Shown here: positions 1 through 7,660 of the stretch, piece by piece | How positions within the stretch are numbered: the first letter of the stretch is position 1 | Layout: the number at the start of each line of letters is the position of its first letter | Assembly: GCA_005223375.1 (NCBI GenBank) | Contig: RXOD01005616.1 | Coordinates: forward strand, 1 to 13,226 | Reading direction: 5' to 3' | DNA: 13,226 nucleotides | Source: Amoebophrya sp. AT5.2 | Lineage: Eukaryota; Sar; Dinophyceae; Syndiniales; Amoebophryaceae | The notes under the pieces: model-generated | Told to the model about the DNA's origin: nothing | What the model saw: the letters and a program-made list of their open reading frames with translations, nothing else | Databases searched by the model: none | Program-made: the position numbers and the translations under genes

Positions 1-354
1 TCGACATAGCCTGTTTAGTATTTTTTGATGTTGCCTACCCTCACCCTCGTTGGTTGGACGCTACAAGCAAAATACCGGTGTCGAAGTTCACGCACCATCG
101 TCTGGCTCGAAGTTCATGCAAAATTTTCTTTAGTTCAGCAAAACAAAGCTCTTTAGGTTTAGGTGTGCAACCGGTTGAGGCTGCGCTGTGCGAGTCTCAG
201 TGTCAAGCAGCGCGGGAGTTACGCCCACAGAGCCGAATCACCAGCGAATAGTTGGCTTACTTGAAGTGTTTACATGCATCCCTTAAGTGATAACTGGCCT
301 TTACATACTTGAGACTTGTGCTAACATTCGAAGCGATGGATAGAAAACGACTCG
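1..354. other. Spacer at left edge, no gene seen
   Basis: No convincing coding region was found; the short open frames here have no recognisable content. A 14-nt near-identical direct repeat (TCGAAGTTCAYGCA) sits at 81-94 and 107-120. Two TTTAGG units at 152-163 are too few to call telomeric. The stretch lies downstream of the minus-strand gene ending at 355, so it may hold that gene's 3' untranslated region. Confidence 0.5.
81..120. repeat. 14-nt direct repeat, period 26
   Basis: TCGAAGTTCACGCA at 81-94 recurs with one mismatch at 107-120. It lies outside any gene I can identify, and its function is unknown. Confidence 0.6.
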
Positions 355-828
355 TCACAGGTTGTTGCGCCTGGGGCTCCGGCTTCTATTCCGCCTACTC
401 TCCTCGTCATCTGCCGGGCTCTTTATTCCGAACACCTTGCGCCATACTTTTGCCACGCTCGCGCGCTTTTCTTCATCGTGATCCATGGGCGCCATTATAC
501 TTTTCCGAATTGTGCACTGGTCCACTTCATCGCGGTAGCCCCACTGCGTTAGGTTGTAAGCGTCAGCGACGCGGTGCCGAATGGCGAGCCAATAGGCGTC
601 CCAAACTTCGTCTCTCTCCTTCTGTGTCGTTTCGGGCTGCGCGAACTTGAAGACGAACTCCAAGATGTGTCCGACATCGTCGACCGGGTCACGAGGGTTT
701 GCCAGATCTCCCTCAACATACACGTTTCCGACATCGATCCCGCGCGTGATTGAAGTGTCAGCACCGTAAACTGTTCCGGCAAGGGCGGCTGCGTACTTGG
801 CGGTGAGCAAAATGTTGGCGTCTGCCAT
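355..828 (-). CDS. Hypothetical protein with Arg/Ser-rich C-terminal tail
   Basis: An unrecognised protein of 157 residues if it starts at the ATG at 826-828. The N-terminal part is Ala/Gly-rich. A charged, probably helical middle with several Trp and Tyr follows, and the last residues form a short basic RS-type tail (RNRSRSPRR), a composition seen in nuclear or RNA-processing proteins. The frame stays open upstream of the ATG to a good-looking acceptor: a pyrimidine-rich run ending in CAG at 961-962. The true coding exon may therefore start at 960, with an earlier exon farther right that I could not place. The stop is TGA at 355-357. It could also be a 3' exon of the RING gene to its right, but nothing visible links them. 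No function is assigned. Confidence 0.6.
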   Translation of the reverse strand: MADANILLTAKYAAALAGTVYGADTSITRGIDVGNVYVEGDLANPRDPVDDVGHILEFVFKFAQPETTQKERDEVWDAYWLAIRHRVADAYNLTQWGYRDEVDQCTIRKSIMAPMDHDEEKRASVAKVWRKVFGIKSPADDEESRRNRSRSPRRNNL

Positions 829-1530
829 CACATGTCCGAGACTAAACGGCGACAGCGGTGGCTTGCTCCGCAGCAGTCTAGTGATGTAGCCCACGCGTTT
901 CTTCAGTCCCTCCTCGCCACCGCAAGCTTTTACCGCCAATGCGTCAAGCTTCCGGTAGCCCTGAGGGTGAGAATGAGATGGAAAAGAAGATTCTTGTTGT
1001 GGAAGAAAGGTAGAGGGGCACTGGCATCCTCCGAGGCAGATCCATCTCAATCAACCGCTCAACGAACACGATGGCAGCCGCTGATGCCGACCGCGACCGA
1101 CAGCGACACCGACTCCTACGCTTAATACGAATGCGCAGATAATGATAGTCTGAACTCAATCTATCACAGAAACGAATGCAAAAGGGCGGGGGCTTCTCGG
1201 ACGAGCGAGCGCAGGGGCAGAGATGATGAACAAGACCAACCTCGGCCAGAGGTTATCCCCGGGGAAGAACAGAGCCAAGATCTTCAAAACCGCCAGCAGG
1301 ATCTCACTTGTCTAACGCTCAGATCTCAGCTAATTTTGGGAAAGTGCGTCTAGAAGTCTAGCTCTAGCCTAAGCGATGACGTGAACGAATGCTACAGCAT
1401 GATCTAGTAAAAGTTCTAGGTAGCTAAGTCCTACGACGCTCACGACCGAAGCGAACACGATGTCCCACGATATGCGCTCCCCAACTCAACGAGCACGAGA
1501 CAGCATTTCCAAGTCAAGCACCAACATCAT
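829..1530. other. Spacer or intron with no secure gene
   Basis: Bases 829-960 are probably coding as an upstream extension of the 355-828 frame. The rest holds no frame I trust. Around 1345-1430 the tetramer CTAG is dense, including TCTAGA, and GCGTCTAGA here recurs near 2055 and 4053. If the RING gene is spliced at 1581, part of this stretch is its intron or 3' exon. Confidence 0.4.
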
Positions 1531-2004
1531 TCAAAGATGAATCCAAATCGACAAGTAAACTTTGAGGTCAGTAGTAAGTACGTGCTTGCAGGCTTTTGCT
1601 AGGTGCTCCTTCAGGTCAGCAAGCTTGCCGGCGTAATTGCAACCGGCATGCGGGCAGTTGCGCACGGTCCCCGGACAAGGGCTCTCCTGCTGCCAGAAGT
1701 ACGGGTCGACGTGCTCTCGGTACTCGTCCAGCGACATCTGTTTGCGGCAGGGACACTCGGAGCACTTCACCTTCTCCTGCGCGAGCTGCATCGCGACGAA
1801 CTTGTTGATGTGCATGCTGAATTTTCCCGCGGGTGCGCGGCAATGAAAACACTCGCTCGTCTCGTCCTCTTCATACTTTTTGGCGCAGGACTCGCAGGCA
1901 AACTTGCCGCAACAGGCGGTCTCGAACGGCGCACTGCTGATGTTCTGCAGACAAATCAGACACTCCGCAGCCTCAGTGATCACATTCTTACGACAAAACT
2001 CCAT
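1531..2004 (-). CDS. RING-finger / TRAF-type zinc-finger protein
   Basis: A probable E3 ubiquitin ligase or TRAF-like adaptor of up to 157 residues. Residues 15-55 form a RING-like domain: CLIC at 15-18, CCGKFACESC at 31-40 and CFHC at 52-55. The usual zinc-binding His after CG is Lys here. Residues of about 78-140 resemble TRAF-type zinc fingers, with paired Cys and a final C-x4-C, H, C pattern (CPHAGC, then H and C). RING plus TRAF fingers is typical of ubiquitin ligases that recognise substrates through the C-terminal part. The start is ATG at 2002-2004, after an A-rich leader. After residue 141 the DNA becomes AT-richer and reads GTACTTAC, a plausible donor at 1581, so the last 16 residues may be intron read-through and a further exon may exist. 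Substrate unknown. Confidence 0.75.
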   Translation of the reverse strand: MEFCRKNVITEAAECLICLQNISSAPFETACCGKFACESCAKKYEEDETSECFHCRAPAGKFSMHINKFVAMQLAQEKVKCSECPCRKQMSLDEYREHVDPYFWQQESPCPGTVRNCPHAGCNYAGKLADLKEHLAKACKHVLTTDLKVYLSIWIHL

Positions 2005-2771
2005 TTTGTTCTGCGCAATGATGTCTTTTGGTTTTTACTGACTGCAGCTATACTAGCGTCTAGATCTTGTCTCTTTATATATCAATCTATGCGCATTTTT
2101 TGCGAAACTGAAGACGCGCACCAAAAAGTTTCGACATTACCTCACTGCCGAGGTGGCGGGCGTTCCCACAATGCAATCGGACCCGTTATACTTTGTCGGC
2201 GTGACCTAGACCTCAACGTCAGCGAACCTCACAAAAATGTATCACGACATGGCTCAGATTCGATGTTCGATCCTCTCTCAGGTGGGGGCCGCATAGTTTC
2301 ATTCGAACTTCCCTCGTCGGACACGATGTTGAAAATGAAATACAAACGTTATAGCTAAGCGTAAGCACAAAAACCTAAAAGTGGCACGCCATCTCTCTGA
2401 TTCAGTTGTGAAAGGCAAAGGATCGAAGTCAATTGATTCATTCATTGTTCCACTTTAACTTTTCCATTTTTTATTGTCGGCCACGAAAGTCCGAATGCGA
2501 AGGCGGGCCATTTCGTTTTCAACTCCGCAATGTGCCTAAGTGAGACGAGAATTCTCGTCCGCGCACAAGGACAGCGTGATCGAGGACGCCGTATGGCTCG
2601 CAGCGCTTCAATCGATTTTTTTGCGGCGGGTCAAATATGAAGATCTCTAGAAGATCTAGCACGGCTCACACGTACACCGGCTTCGGTTGCTCGCTCGCCA
2701 CTGAGTACCCCACGGCGTTTACCGCGAACCAGAGTTATCATCTCGGGGGCACCCCCGCGATCTGTGAGTTG
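2005..2771. other. Intergenic region between RING gene and TDP2
   Basis: No coding region seen. It should contain the RING gene promoter and 5' leader and the 3' end of the TDP2 transcript. AAGATCT is repeated at 2640-2646 and 2651-2657. A plus-strand open frame that enters from the RING gene and runs to 2358 is its antisense shadow. Confidence 0.5.
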
Positions 2772-2780
2772 TCATCTCGG
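2732..2780. repeat. 15-nt direct repeat overlapping the TDP2 stop, period 34
   Basis: GAGTTRTCATCTCGG occurs at 2732-2746 and 2766-2780. The right copy contains the TGA stop of the TDP2 frame (2772-2774). The DNA between the copies has a G5/C5 hairpin. It could be a tandem duplication or a small element with target-site duplications. Confidence 0.7.
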
Positions 2781-5073
2781 TTTCCCAATGGCTGACGTCG
2801 TTCCGCGCAATCGACAGAATGGACTTTTGTGGCGGTTCGGTCCACTTTCTTCGTTCGGTCCATTCTCTTCGCCTTTCCCACTTGGTGGCGCAGCAGGTGG
2901 CGGACCAGCCGTGGCAGGTGGCGGCGCTGCGTTGCCGTTGCCGCCGCTTTGCATCTGCTGTCCCCGTAGCGCGTTCACGAAGAGGCTGACCAGCTCTGGA
3001 TCGGGCGCCGGCGCGCCACCACCTGCCCCTGGTGGGGGAACATCAAGATCCGAGGACTCCGAGTCCGAAAGCAGAATTACCTCGTCTTCCTTCATCTCGT
3101 TTGCCTCTGCCTCTGGCCGCTCTGCTGCCCGTTTATTATTTTGTACTTGTAGGTTACAACTACTAGTCGCACCACTGGGAAGATGCGTCTGGTCAGCGAC
3201 CACGGCCTCGAGGGGGTCCGGTCTGGAAACATCGGTCGAGGCCGTGGTCGTTGACAACACGAATTCCGCCAGGATTCCGAAGTGGTCACTCGGAAACCGA
3301 CGGTTCGACTGGAGGCGTTTCGTTCCCACCAACTCGAAGCGCTTGATTTTCTCCCCACCTCCCACCGCGTACAGGCGGTCGAAGCGGCACCGCGGTGCCG
3401 CGCCCGGAATCTTCACGTTGTCGCAGCGCTGCAAATCCCACGTGAATTTGTGCTCGGGGGAGCTTCCCGCCAGCTCCCAGCAGTCGTGAATTCGTGGCGA
3501 GGACCCACTACAGCTTATACCTCCTGCTTTAGTAGTTTTGTTCCCACGAGGACCCTTCGTGGATGATGCTGATGAACCGGGCTTCGGGAGAACCTGCTTG
3601 GCCTCCGCGTCGCGCAGGTTCAGATCGCCGCCAAACAAAGCTAGTTCAACTGACGGGGCCGAAGATTGCTCCAATAGGTTCTCCACCGCGATTGCGAGCT
3701 GCCGTTTTCGTTCCTCCGCCGAGTCTTTCTGCGACTCCAGGTGCGCCGTCGCCAGGTGCAGCCGGTGCCGCCCGTCGAGCGTGACGTTTGTGGTGAGCAG
3801 CTCCCGCCCCATTTTCGTGGTTGGAAACGGAAGTCTGGTGAGGGTGGCGGGGGCGATGCGGCCGCGCTGCAACAAAATCCCACAGAAATACGGCATCAGA
3901 GGCACGTCCGGCACAGGCATTAGAGCTTCGAAAAACTTCTCAACGCAGGAGTATGTTGCGTGACGCGATGAGCGCTACTACAACACCTATGTGACACTGC
4001 AGCAAGAGAAGAGGAAAGGCGACGGCCTGACAGTTCTAGAGCATCCAAAAAAGCGTCTAGAGGAATGATGGGTCCTCGCGCCTTGTGCCATCTCCCCATG
4101 GCGGGCTCCGCCGTGAGCACCCCTAGGCAACGATCACCCCTACCTCAATATCCGGTAAAAAAATTATTTGGTCTAGTACCCCGTTGCCCCCCGGCCCGAG
4201 AATCGTCTTCACCGGCGGGATCTCTCTCAGAGAGATGACTTGACAGAGCTACCACCATCGGATGGCTAAATTAATAATGTAATCTATCACGATTGAGCTT
4301 ATTTTCGAAGACCTCCTCACATCATAACAGCAAGTCGTACAAGGCGCCGCCCGGCGTGCTGGCGTTACATAGGAACTTCCGCAGCACGTGCACCGTGTCC
4401 GGCACGAGCTCCTGGAGAAAGACAACCGTCGGCGCGGTGTCGACTATCGTGTCTATCACGCCGTGCACCAACCGCTCGACGCAGTCTTAGAGGGCGATGC
4501 AAAAAGCCACTTCTTTCCATTTCTCGCAGTCGCAGGTAGAAGATGAGTCGTCTATTCATTGCCGAGAGTCTAGAAGAAAACGAGACGAAATACGAGAGAC
4601 TATACGTGGAGACCCCGCAAGGGTCTGCGCGCCGTCGTGCATTTTCCCGGCCGTCGGTTTGTTCCACCGATGCTCGGTAGCTGAAAGACGGTCTGGCCGA
4701 ATACGAGACCACAATACAGGACTACTGACAAATACCAGACAAAACACGAGACCAGCAGAGGCCATCGCCCGTGCGCACATAGTACCACGAGACCGAGAAA
4801 TGTGCAGGAAAGTGGGTTACAGCACTCCCCTCCGTAACAGTCCGCGTGGTCCAGCCCGTCCACGTTCCACGTGAGCAGGCGCAGCGTGCCCGCGGGAGAC
4901 TGCTTCTGGAGGAGCAAGTCCCTCGCGGTGGGGGGCTGTAGTTGTACCGGCTGCCCCGGCTGTAGTTGTACCGGTGCGCCGGTGGCCGCGCTCTGCGTGC
5001 AAACGTCGTGGCGTTGGCGCTTCGCGTGCCGCTCCTGCTGCTCCCGCCGGTACTGCGCGAGTTGGGGATCCAT
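2772..5073 (-). CDS. TDP2: TDP2-like tyrosyl-DNA phosphodiesterase, three exons
   Basis: A homologue of tyrosyl-DNA phosphodiesterase 2, which removes trapped topoisomerase II peptides from 5' DNA ends through a Mg-dependent endonuclease/exonuclease/phosphatase fold. Exon 1 (4839-5073) has a Gln-rich basic N-terminus and the TWNVDGLD motif. Exon 2 (right edge 4485, open to 4325) carries FLQE, the metal-binding Glu. Exon 3 (right edge between about 3895 and 3974, to 2772) carries PFPTTKMGRELL, TAHLES, GGDLNLRD, FTWD, FDRLY and SDHFGI, covering the remaining catalytic Asp, Asn and His. The start is ATG at 5071-5073; in-frame sequence upstream lacks another ATG. After the catalytic domain a Pro/Ala/Gly-rich tail of about 160 residues contains an acidic EVILLSDSE segment like a SUMO-interaction motif. 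I see no UBA domain. Intron 1 is 353 nt; intron 2 ends are unresolved. Confidence 0.87.
3504..3547 (-). repeat. 39-nt AT-rich in-frame insertion flanked by GTGGG
   Basis: Within TDP2 exon 3, minus-strand GTGGG occurs at 3543-3547 and 3504-3508, in the same codon phase, bracketing an AT-rich segment in GC-rich coding DNA. Removing one 39-nt period deletes 13 residues and keeps frame. The insertion lies where this protein is longer than animal TDP2, between GGDLNLRD and the WEL segment. It may be a very short intron or an exonised element. Confidence 0.5.
3921..4324 (-). other. TDP2 intron 2 (boundaries unresolved)
   Basis: The stretch is non-coding by family alignment: exon 2 meets an in-frame TGA at 4322-4324, and exon 3 is open only to 3974. 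A pyrimidine-rich run ending in CAG near 4000 looks like an acceptor but is followed by an in-frame TAG. Same-phase short repeats GAAGTT or GCCGG could mark repeat-type splicing and both give a plausible protein length. It contains a perfect palindrome at 4220-4236. Confidence 0.6.
4220..4236. repeat. Perfect 17-nt palindrome in TDP2 intron 2
   Basis: ATCTCTCT, one C, then AGAGAGAT form perfect 8-nt inverted arms. It is intronic, and its role is unknown. Confidence 0.7.
4486..4838 (-). other. TDP2 intron 1, introner-like, flanked by GACTG
   Basis: The intron separates TWNVDGLD (exon 1) from the helix leading to FLQE (exon 2). GACTG occurs at both junctions (plus positions 4838-4842 and 4482-4486). 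GT at 4838-4837 with AG at 4487-4486 gives an in-frame canonical splice (junction residues DYC); repeat-to-repeat removal gives DC instead. The body has imperfect inverted ends, TTACGGAGGGGAGTGC at the donor side (4822-4837) and TTAGAGGGCGATGC read inward from 4487 to 4500. ACGAGACC recurs inside at 4703, 4746 and 4787. Confidence 0.75.
4934..4974. repeat. 17-nt direct repeat, period 24, in TDP2 exon 1
   Basis: GGCTGTAGTTGTACCGG is found at 4934-4950 and 4958-4974. The 24-nt period duplicates eight codons, giving PVQLQP twice in the Gln-rich N-terminal region. It looks like a recent in-frame tandem duplication. Confidence 0.8.
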
Positions 5074-5749
5074 CGCTATCGATTGACAAACAAAGGCCGC
5101 GAAAGCTGATAGCAAATGTTGGGGATGGATCAATCAAAAATAAAAATCAATCAACCACTCGTGCCTATAAACATCGGGTAAGTTGTATGAAGGCACTTCC
5201 TCCTTTCTTTTGCTCAACGACTGTGGTCGTCGTACACTCAAAAGCTGTGGGTGGATCTGTACATGAAAAAAGATTTACGATTACGAAGGAAGCGGCAAGA
5301 GAAAGCTCACGAATGTAGTTGAAGAACGCAAACCTCTTCGTACTTCTTCCTTCCTTGTAGTTGCAAGGGAAGCGCGTTGTCACTTTGTCTGGTGCTGATG
5401 TTTGCACTAGTACCGTGTCGTAGCTAGTCCGAGACTCATCTCTTTGTTTGCGCGATCGACTTGTGCTGACCAAGAGAAGATTTGATTATATATTCAGAAG
5501 CACTGAGCCCGAGATCAAGTTCGAGGAAAGCAACGGACAAAGAACGGATCCGGAGTGAGTCTACCTCTGCAAGCGGCATAACAATGGAACGCAGCGCACA
5601 GCCCGGAACTTTAGTTTTACACCTTTGTTTCAGCCGCCTTCTCGCCAAATCATGAGGCAAAAATGGTGAAAAAGCATCTGCGGCCAATGCAATCTAGATT
5701 CAATTCAAATTCATAAGTAACTACACATTCCCAATATATAGATACAAAC
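5074..5749. other. Intergenic region between TDP2 and UBLCP1
   Basis: No secure gene. Minus-strand open frames at 5165-5473 and 5436-5687 begin at TTG rather than ATG, have no recognisable domain and lie in AT-richer DNA. The region should hold the TDP2 promoter and 5' leader and the UBLCP1 3' end. Confidence 0.5.
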
Positions 5750-7660
5750 CTACTCCTTCGTCCGCTGTCTTTTCGTACTTCCTTCCTCGCATCCGATCGA
5801 CTTCTCCCCTGAGAGGTACTTTTCCCACTTGCGGTGGTTCAGCCCCGCAAAGGACGCACAGTCCTTGATCAAGAGGAGGTAGCGCTCCAGTTTTCTCAGC
5901 TCCTCGTCCGCCTGCCCGTTGACCAGGGCGTTGCGGAAGGGGCGGATTTTCAGGCCCTGTTGCGGGTTCAGCAGGAAATTGCGGCTCAAGTCGTCGAACA
6001 TGATGGTATTGCCCGGGGAGTAGTTTGAGACCCCCCGCAGCTGCGCGTACCGGTACACGACCTCCAGGGGCTTCACCTTCACGTTCTGCTGCTTCTTCGC
6101 GCTCCACGTGCTGATCATCGCCCGAGCGTCCAGAATCACCGAGATCTTGAACAAAGGGTGCCCCGAAACCTCCAGCTGCTGCAGCTTCAGCACTATCCAC
6201 TGCTTCGACGTCGCGCTATATGGCGCCGGCGGGGGAGGGGCAATAGGTATTAGGTACAGGAATCAATTTTTCAAGCCTAATAGTCGTCCGAACTGGTGCG
6301 GGGATCTTCACAACCGACAGCACAAAGAAGTTATTTGTCCATCAAAAGGTCCATCCATGATCCTTCTTTCCCCATTGCGTGGTGCGCGACAAGCCCAGAA
6401 CCCAGAACCCGAAGCCGCATCCACGCAATCATGCCTTTGCCGATTTGGGTTTGCTAGATAGCTGCCTGTTTGCTAGACAGCTGCCATGCCTACTTCCATC
6501 GCTAGACAGCTGCCTGATGGCCGCTTACCTGTGTGGGGGTGGGTCTCTACACCCTCTACTTCTTATCTTTACCATACCTACGGTTTACTAAAGTAAGGTT
6601 AAGGTCTCAGCCAAAGGACAGTAGCTAAAATAATAAGCGGATCGATTCTTCCATCGCTTTCCCCCCCCCCCGGACCATCGCCCTACGCTCCAGATGCCGA
6701 TGTCGTAGAAGCGGTAGACCGACGCCAGAAACTCTAGCAGGTAGGGCCTTCGCAGTTGCAGCGCGTGCTCCGCGGGCGAGCGGTGGTCGAAGAAGGTGTA
6801 GTCGATATCCAGCATCAACAGCTTCTTGCCGGGTCGCGGCGGATTCACCACGTCGATGTACTCGTGCGCCTTCTCCACGCGCTTCCGAATCTTGATCTCG
6901 TCGTTCACGTTACAAAGGAGCATATGAAACAACAATAAGCGAACCCATGATATAAGTGGACCTACTGGAATTGGTTCATCTCTGTGACTATCAGTTGTAA
7001 AACTGCCTAATGCCCATCGGCGCCAGAACCTCAATGAGCCCTTACTGCGAATCCTGGTGCGCTAGGTATGAAGGGATGCAAGCATAAGTAGGTAGAGCTC
7101 GAGCATGAGCATCGAGCTCTCGCATCGCTAGGTTCTTTGTTGTTCCAACGCCTCTCGATCGCGTTAATCTCGGAGAGGCTGACCGACAGAGAGTTCGCTT
7201 TGCCGCCTTCGTCCTCGTCGTCGAAGTCGTCAAAGTCGTCCACGACCTCGCTCCCGACGCTGCCCGCCAGCTTCTCCCCCGCGTCGAGCATGTAGTTCAC
7301 GTCCTGCTCGCGCGAGCCCAGCAGCATTATCGCCGGCACCTTTATTGTTCCCCCAGAACCAGGTACAGATTCTGGAAGGTACTTCGAGACCGCGTCCTCG
7401 TCCTTGAGGGTTTTTCCCTTGAACACCAGCTTCTGGCGGTGGGGCAGCACCTCCGTCAGCGCGAACAGCTCCTGCTTCAGCTCGTCCACGAAGAAGCTTG
7501 CGAGATTCGTTGGGACCTCCACCTCAAACATCTCCGACTTCCACTTCACCTGGAGGGTTCTTGCGGCGGTGGATGAAGTGTTCGCGGAGGTAGCAGCCGC
7601 CTCCTGGTCGTGGAGTGGGGCTTTCGTCAAGGGCGGGTTGCTCTCCTGCTCCTCGACCAT
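5750..7660 (-). CDS. UBLCP1: UBLCP1-like ubiquitin-like domain CTD phosphatase, three exons
   Basis: A homologue of UBLCP1, a nuclear phosphatase that binds the 26S proteasome through its ubiquitin-like domain and dephosphorylates it. Exon 1 starts at ATG 7658-7660. About 35 Ser/Thr/Ala-rich residues are followed by the ubiquitin-like domain, with LPHRQKLVFKGKTL and MLLGSRE, then an acidic linker (VVDDFDDFDDEDE). Exon 2 (about 6911 to 6688) holds NPPRPGKKLLMLDIDYTFFD, whose DxDxT motif carries the nucleophile Asp, and ends at YDIGIWS. Exon 3 (6215-5750) resumes with ATSKQWI, then TIMFDDLSRNFLLNPQQGLK and RPF, giving the distal catalytic Asp pair, and ends in a basic tail at TAG 5750-5752. Intron 2 is repeat-flanked and cannot be GT-AG. 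Intron 1 ends are unresolved, and a 66-nt repeat unit sits at the end of exon 1. Confidence 0.9.
6453..6516. repeat. Three copies of a GCTAGAYAGCTGCC unit
   Basis: Copies lie at 6453-6466, 6472-6485 and 6501-6514 inside UBLCP1 intron 2. The first has T in place of C at one position. Two of them are followed by TG. They contain a CTAG and an AGCT core and may be internal repeats of the introner-like element. Confidence 0.8.
6533..6550. repeat. 18-nt segment shared with 10022-10039
   Basis: GTGGGGGTGGGTCTCTAC is identical at 6533-6550 (UBLCP1 intron 2) and 10022-10039 (within the unknown gene at 9684-10370), about 3.5 kb apart in unrelated genes. This suggests a dispersed element. Confidence 0.75.
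6661..6671. repeat. Homopolymer of 11 C
   Basis: A run of C (G on the transcribed strand) sits just inside the donor end of UBLCP1 intron 2 and is part of its G-rich inverted end. Its length may be affected by sequencing error. Confidence 0.8.
6912..7125 (-). other. UBLCP1 intron 1 (approximate)
   Basis: Between the acidic linker of exon 1 and the NDEIKIRKRV segment of exon 2, the sequence loses similarity to the family. A donor-like GCAGTAAGG stands at about 7052 and CCAGTAGG near 6963, but phases do not match for a simple GT-AG choice. Exon 1 is open to a TGA near 7036. I could not fix either end. Confidence 0.5.
7060..7132. repeat. 66-nt unit between CCTAGCG direct repeats, with hairpin
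   Basis: Minus-strand CCTAGCG occurs at 7126-7132 and 7060-7066. The 66-nt period equals 22 codons and stays in frame. Inside, AGAGCTCGA and TCGAGCTCT form perfect 9-nt inverted arms (7094-7120). The extra residues are Cys/Ser/Tyr-rich and unlike the surrounding linker. The acceptor-side end, GAAGGGATGCAAGC on the plus strand, resembles the end of TDP2 intron 1. It is a candidate short introner. Confidence 0.65.

Larger units (their letters stand above)
6216..6687 (-). other. UBLCP1 intron 2, non-canonical, flanked by AGCG
   Basis: The flanking exons encode YDIGIWS and ATSKQWIVLKLQQLEV, which align without gap to the human protein (IWSATNMKWIEAKMKELGV). AGCG occurs at both edges (6686-6689 and 6214-6217). 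Frame is kept only when exactly 472 nt are removed, with the cut sliding within AGCG. GT at 6686-6685 and AG at 6217-6216 cannot be used together, because that leaves one extra base. The ends form an imperfect inverted repeat: TAGGGCGATGG at the donor side and TATGGCGCCGG read inward from the acceptor side. The body holds an 11-C run, triple GCTAGACAGCTGCC-type units and an 18-nt segment shared with the gene at 9684-10370. Confidence 0.85.

Noticed and set aside
152..163. Telomere-like TTTAGG repeat
   Set aside because: There are only two units and they are not at a contig end; too short to mean anything.
1603..2358. Long plus-strand open frame
   Set aside because: It is antisense to the RING/TRAF gene, whose Cys pattern is clearly real, and it begins at a non-ATG codon.
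2764..3489. Plus-strand open frame over TDP2 exon 3
   Set aside because: It is a shadow of GC-rich coding DNA; the minus strand carries all TDP2 catalytic motifs here.
3498..3555. GGGTCCTCG direct repeat, period 49, in TDP2 exon 3
   Set aside because: Removing 49 nt breaks the frame before the conserved WEL segment; the nested GTGGG repeat with period 39 fits better.
3915..4335. GCTGTTATG and GCTCTAATG as repeats flanking TDP2 intron 2
   Set aside because: The two copies are in different codon phases, so joining within them breaks the frame; boundaries left open.
5165..5687. Two minus-strand open frames between TDP2 and UBLCP1
   Set aside because: They have no ATG start and no recognisable domain, lie in AT-richer DNA and overlap each other in different frames.
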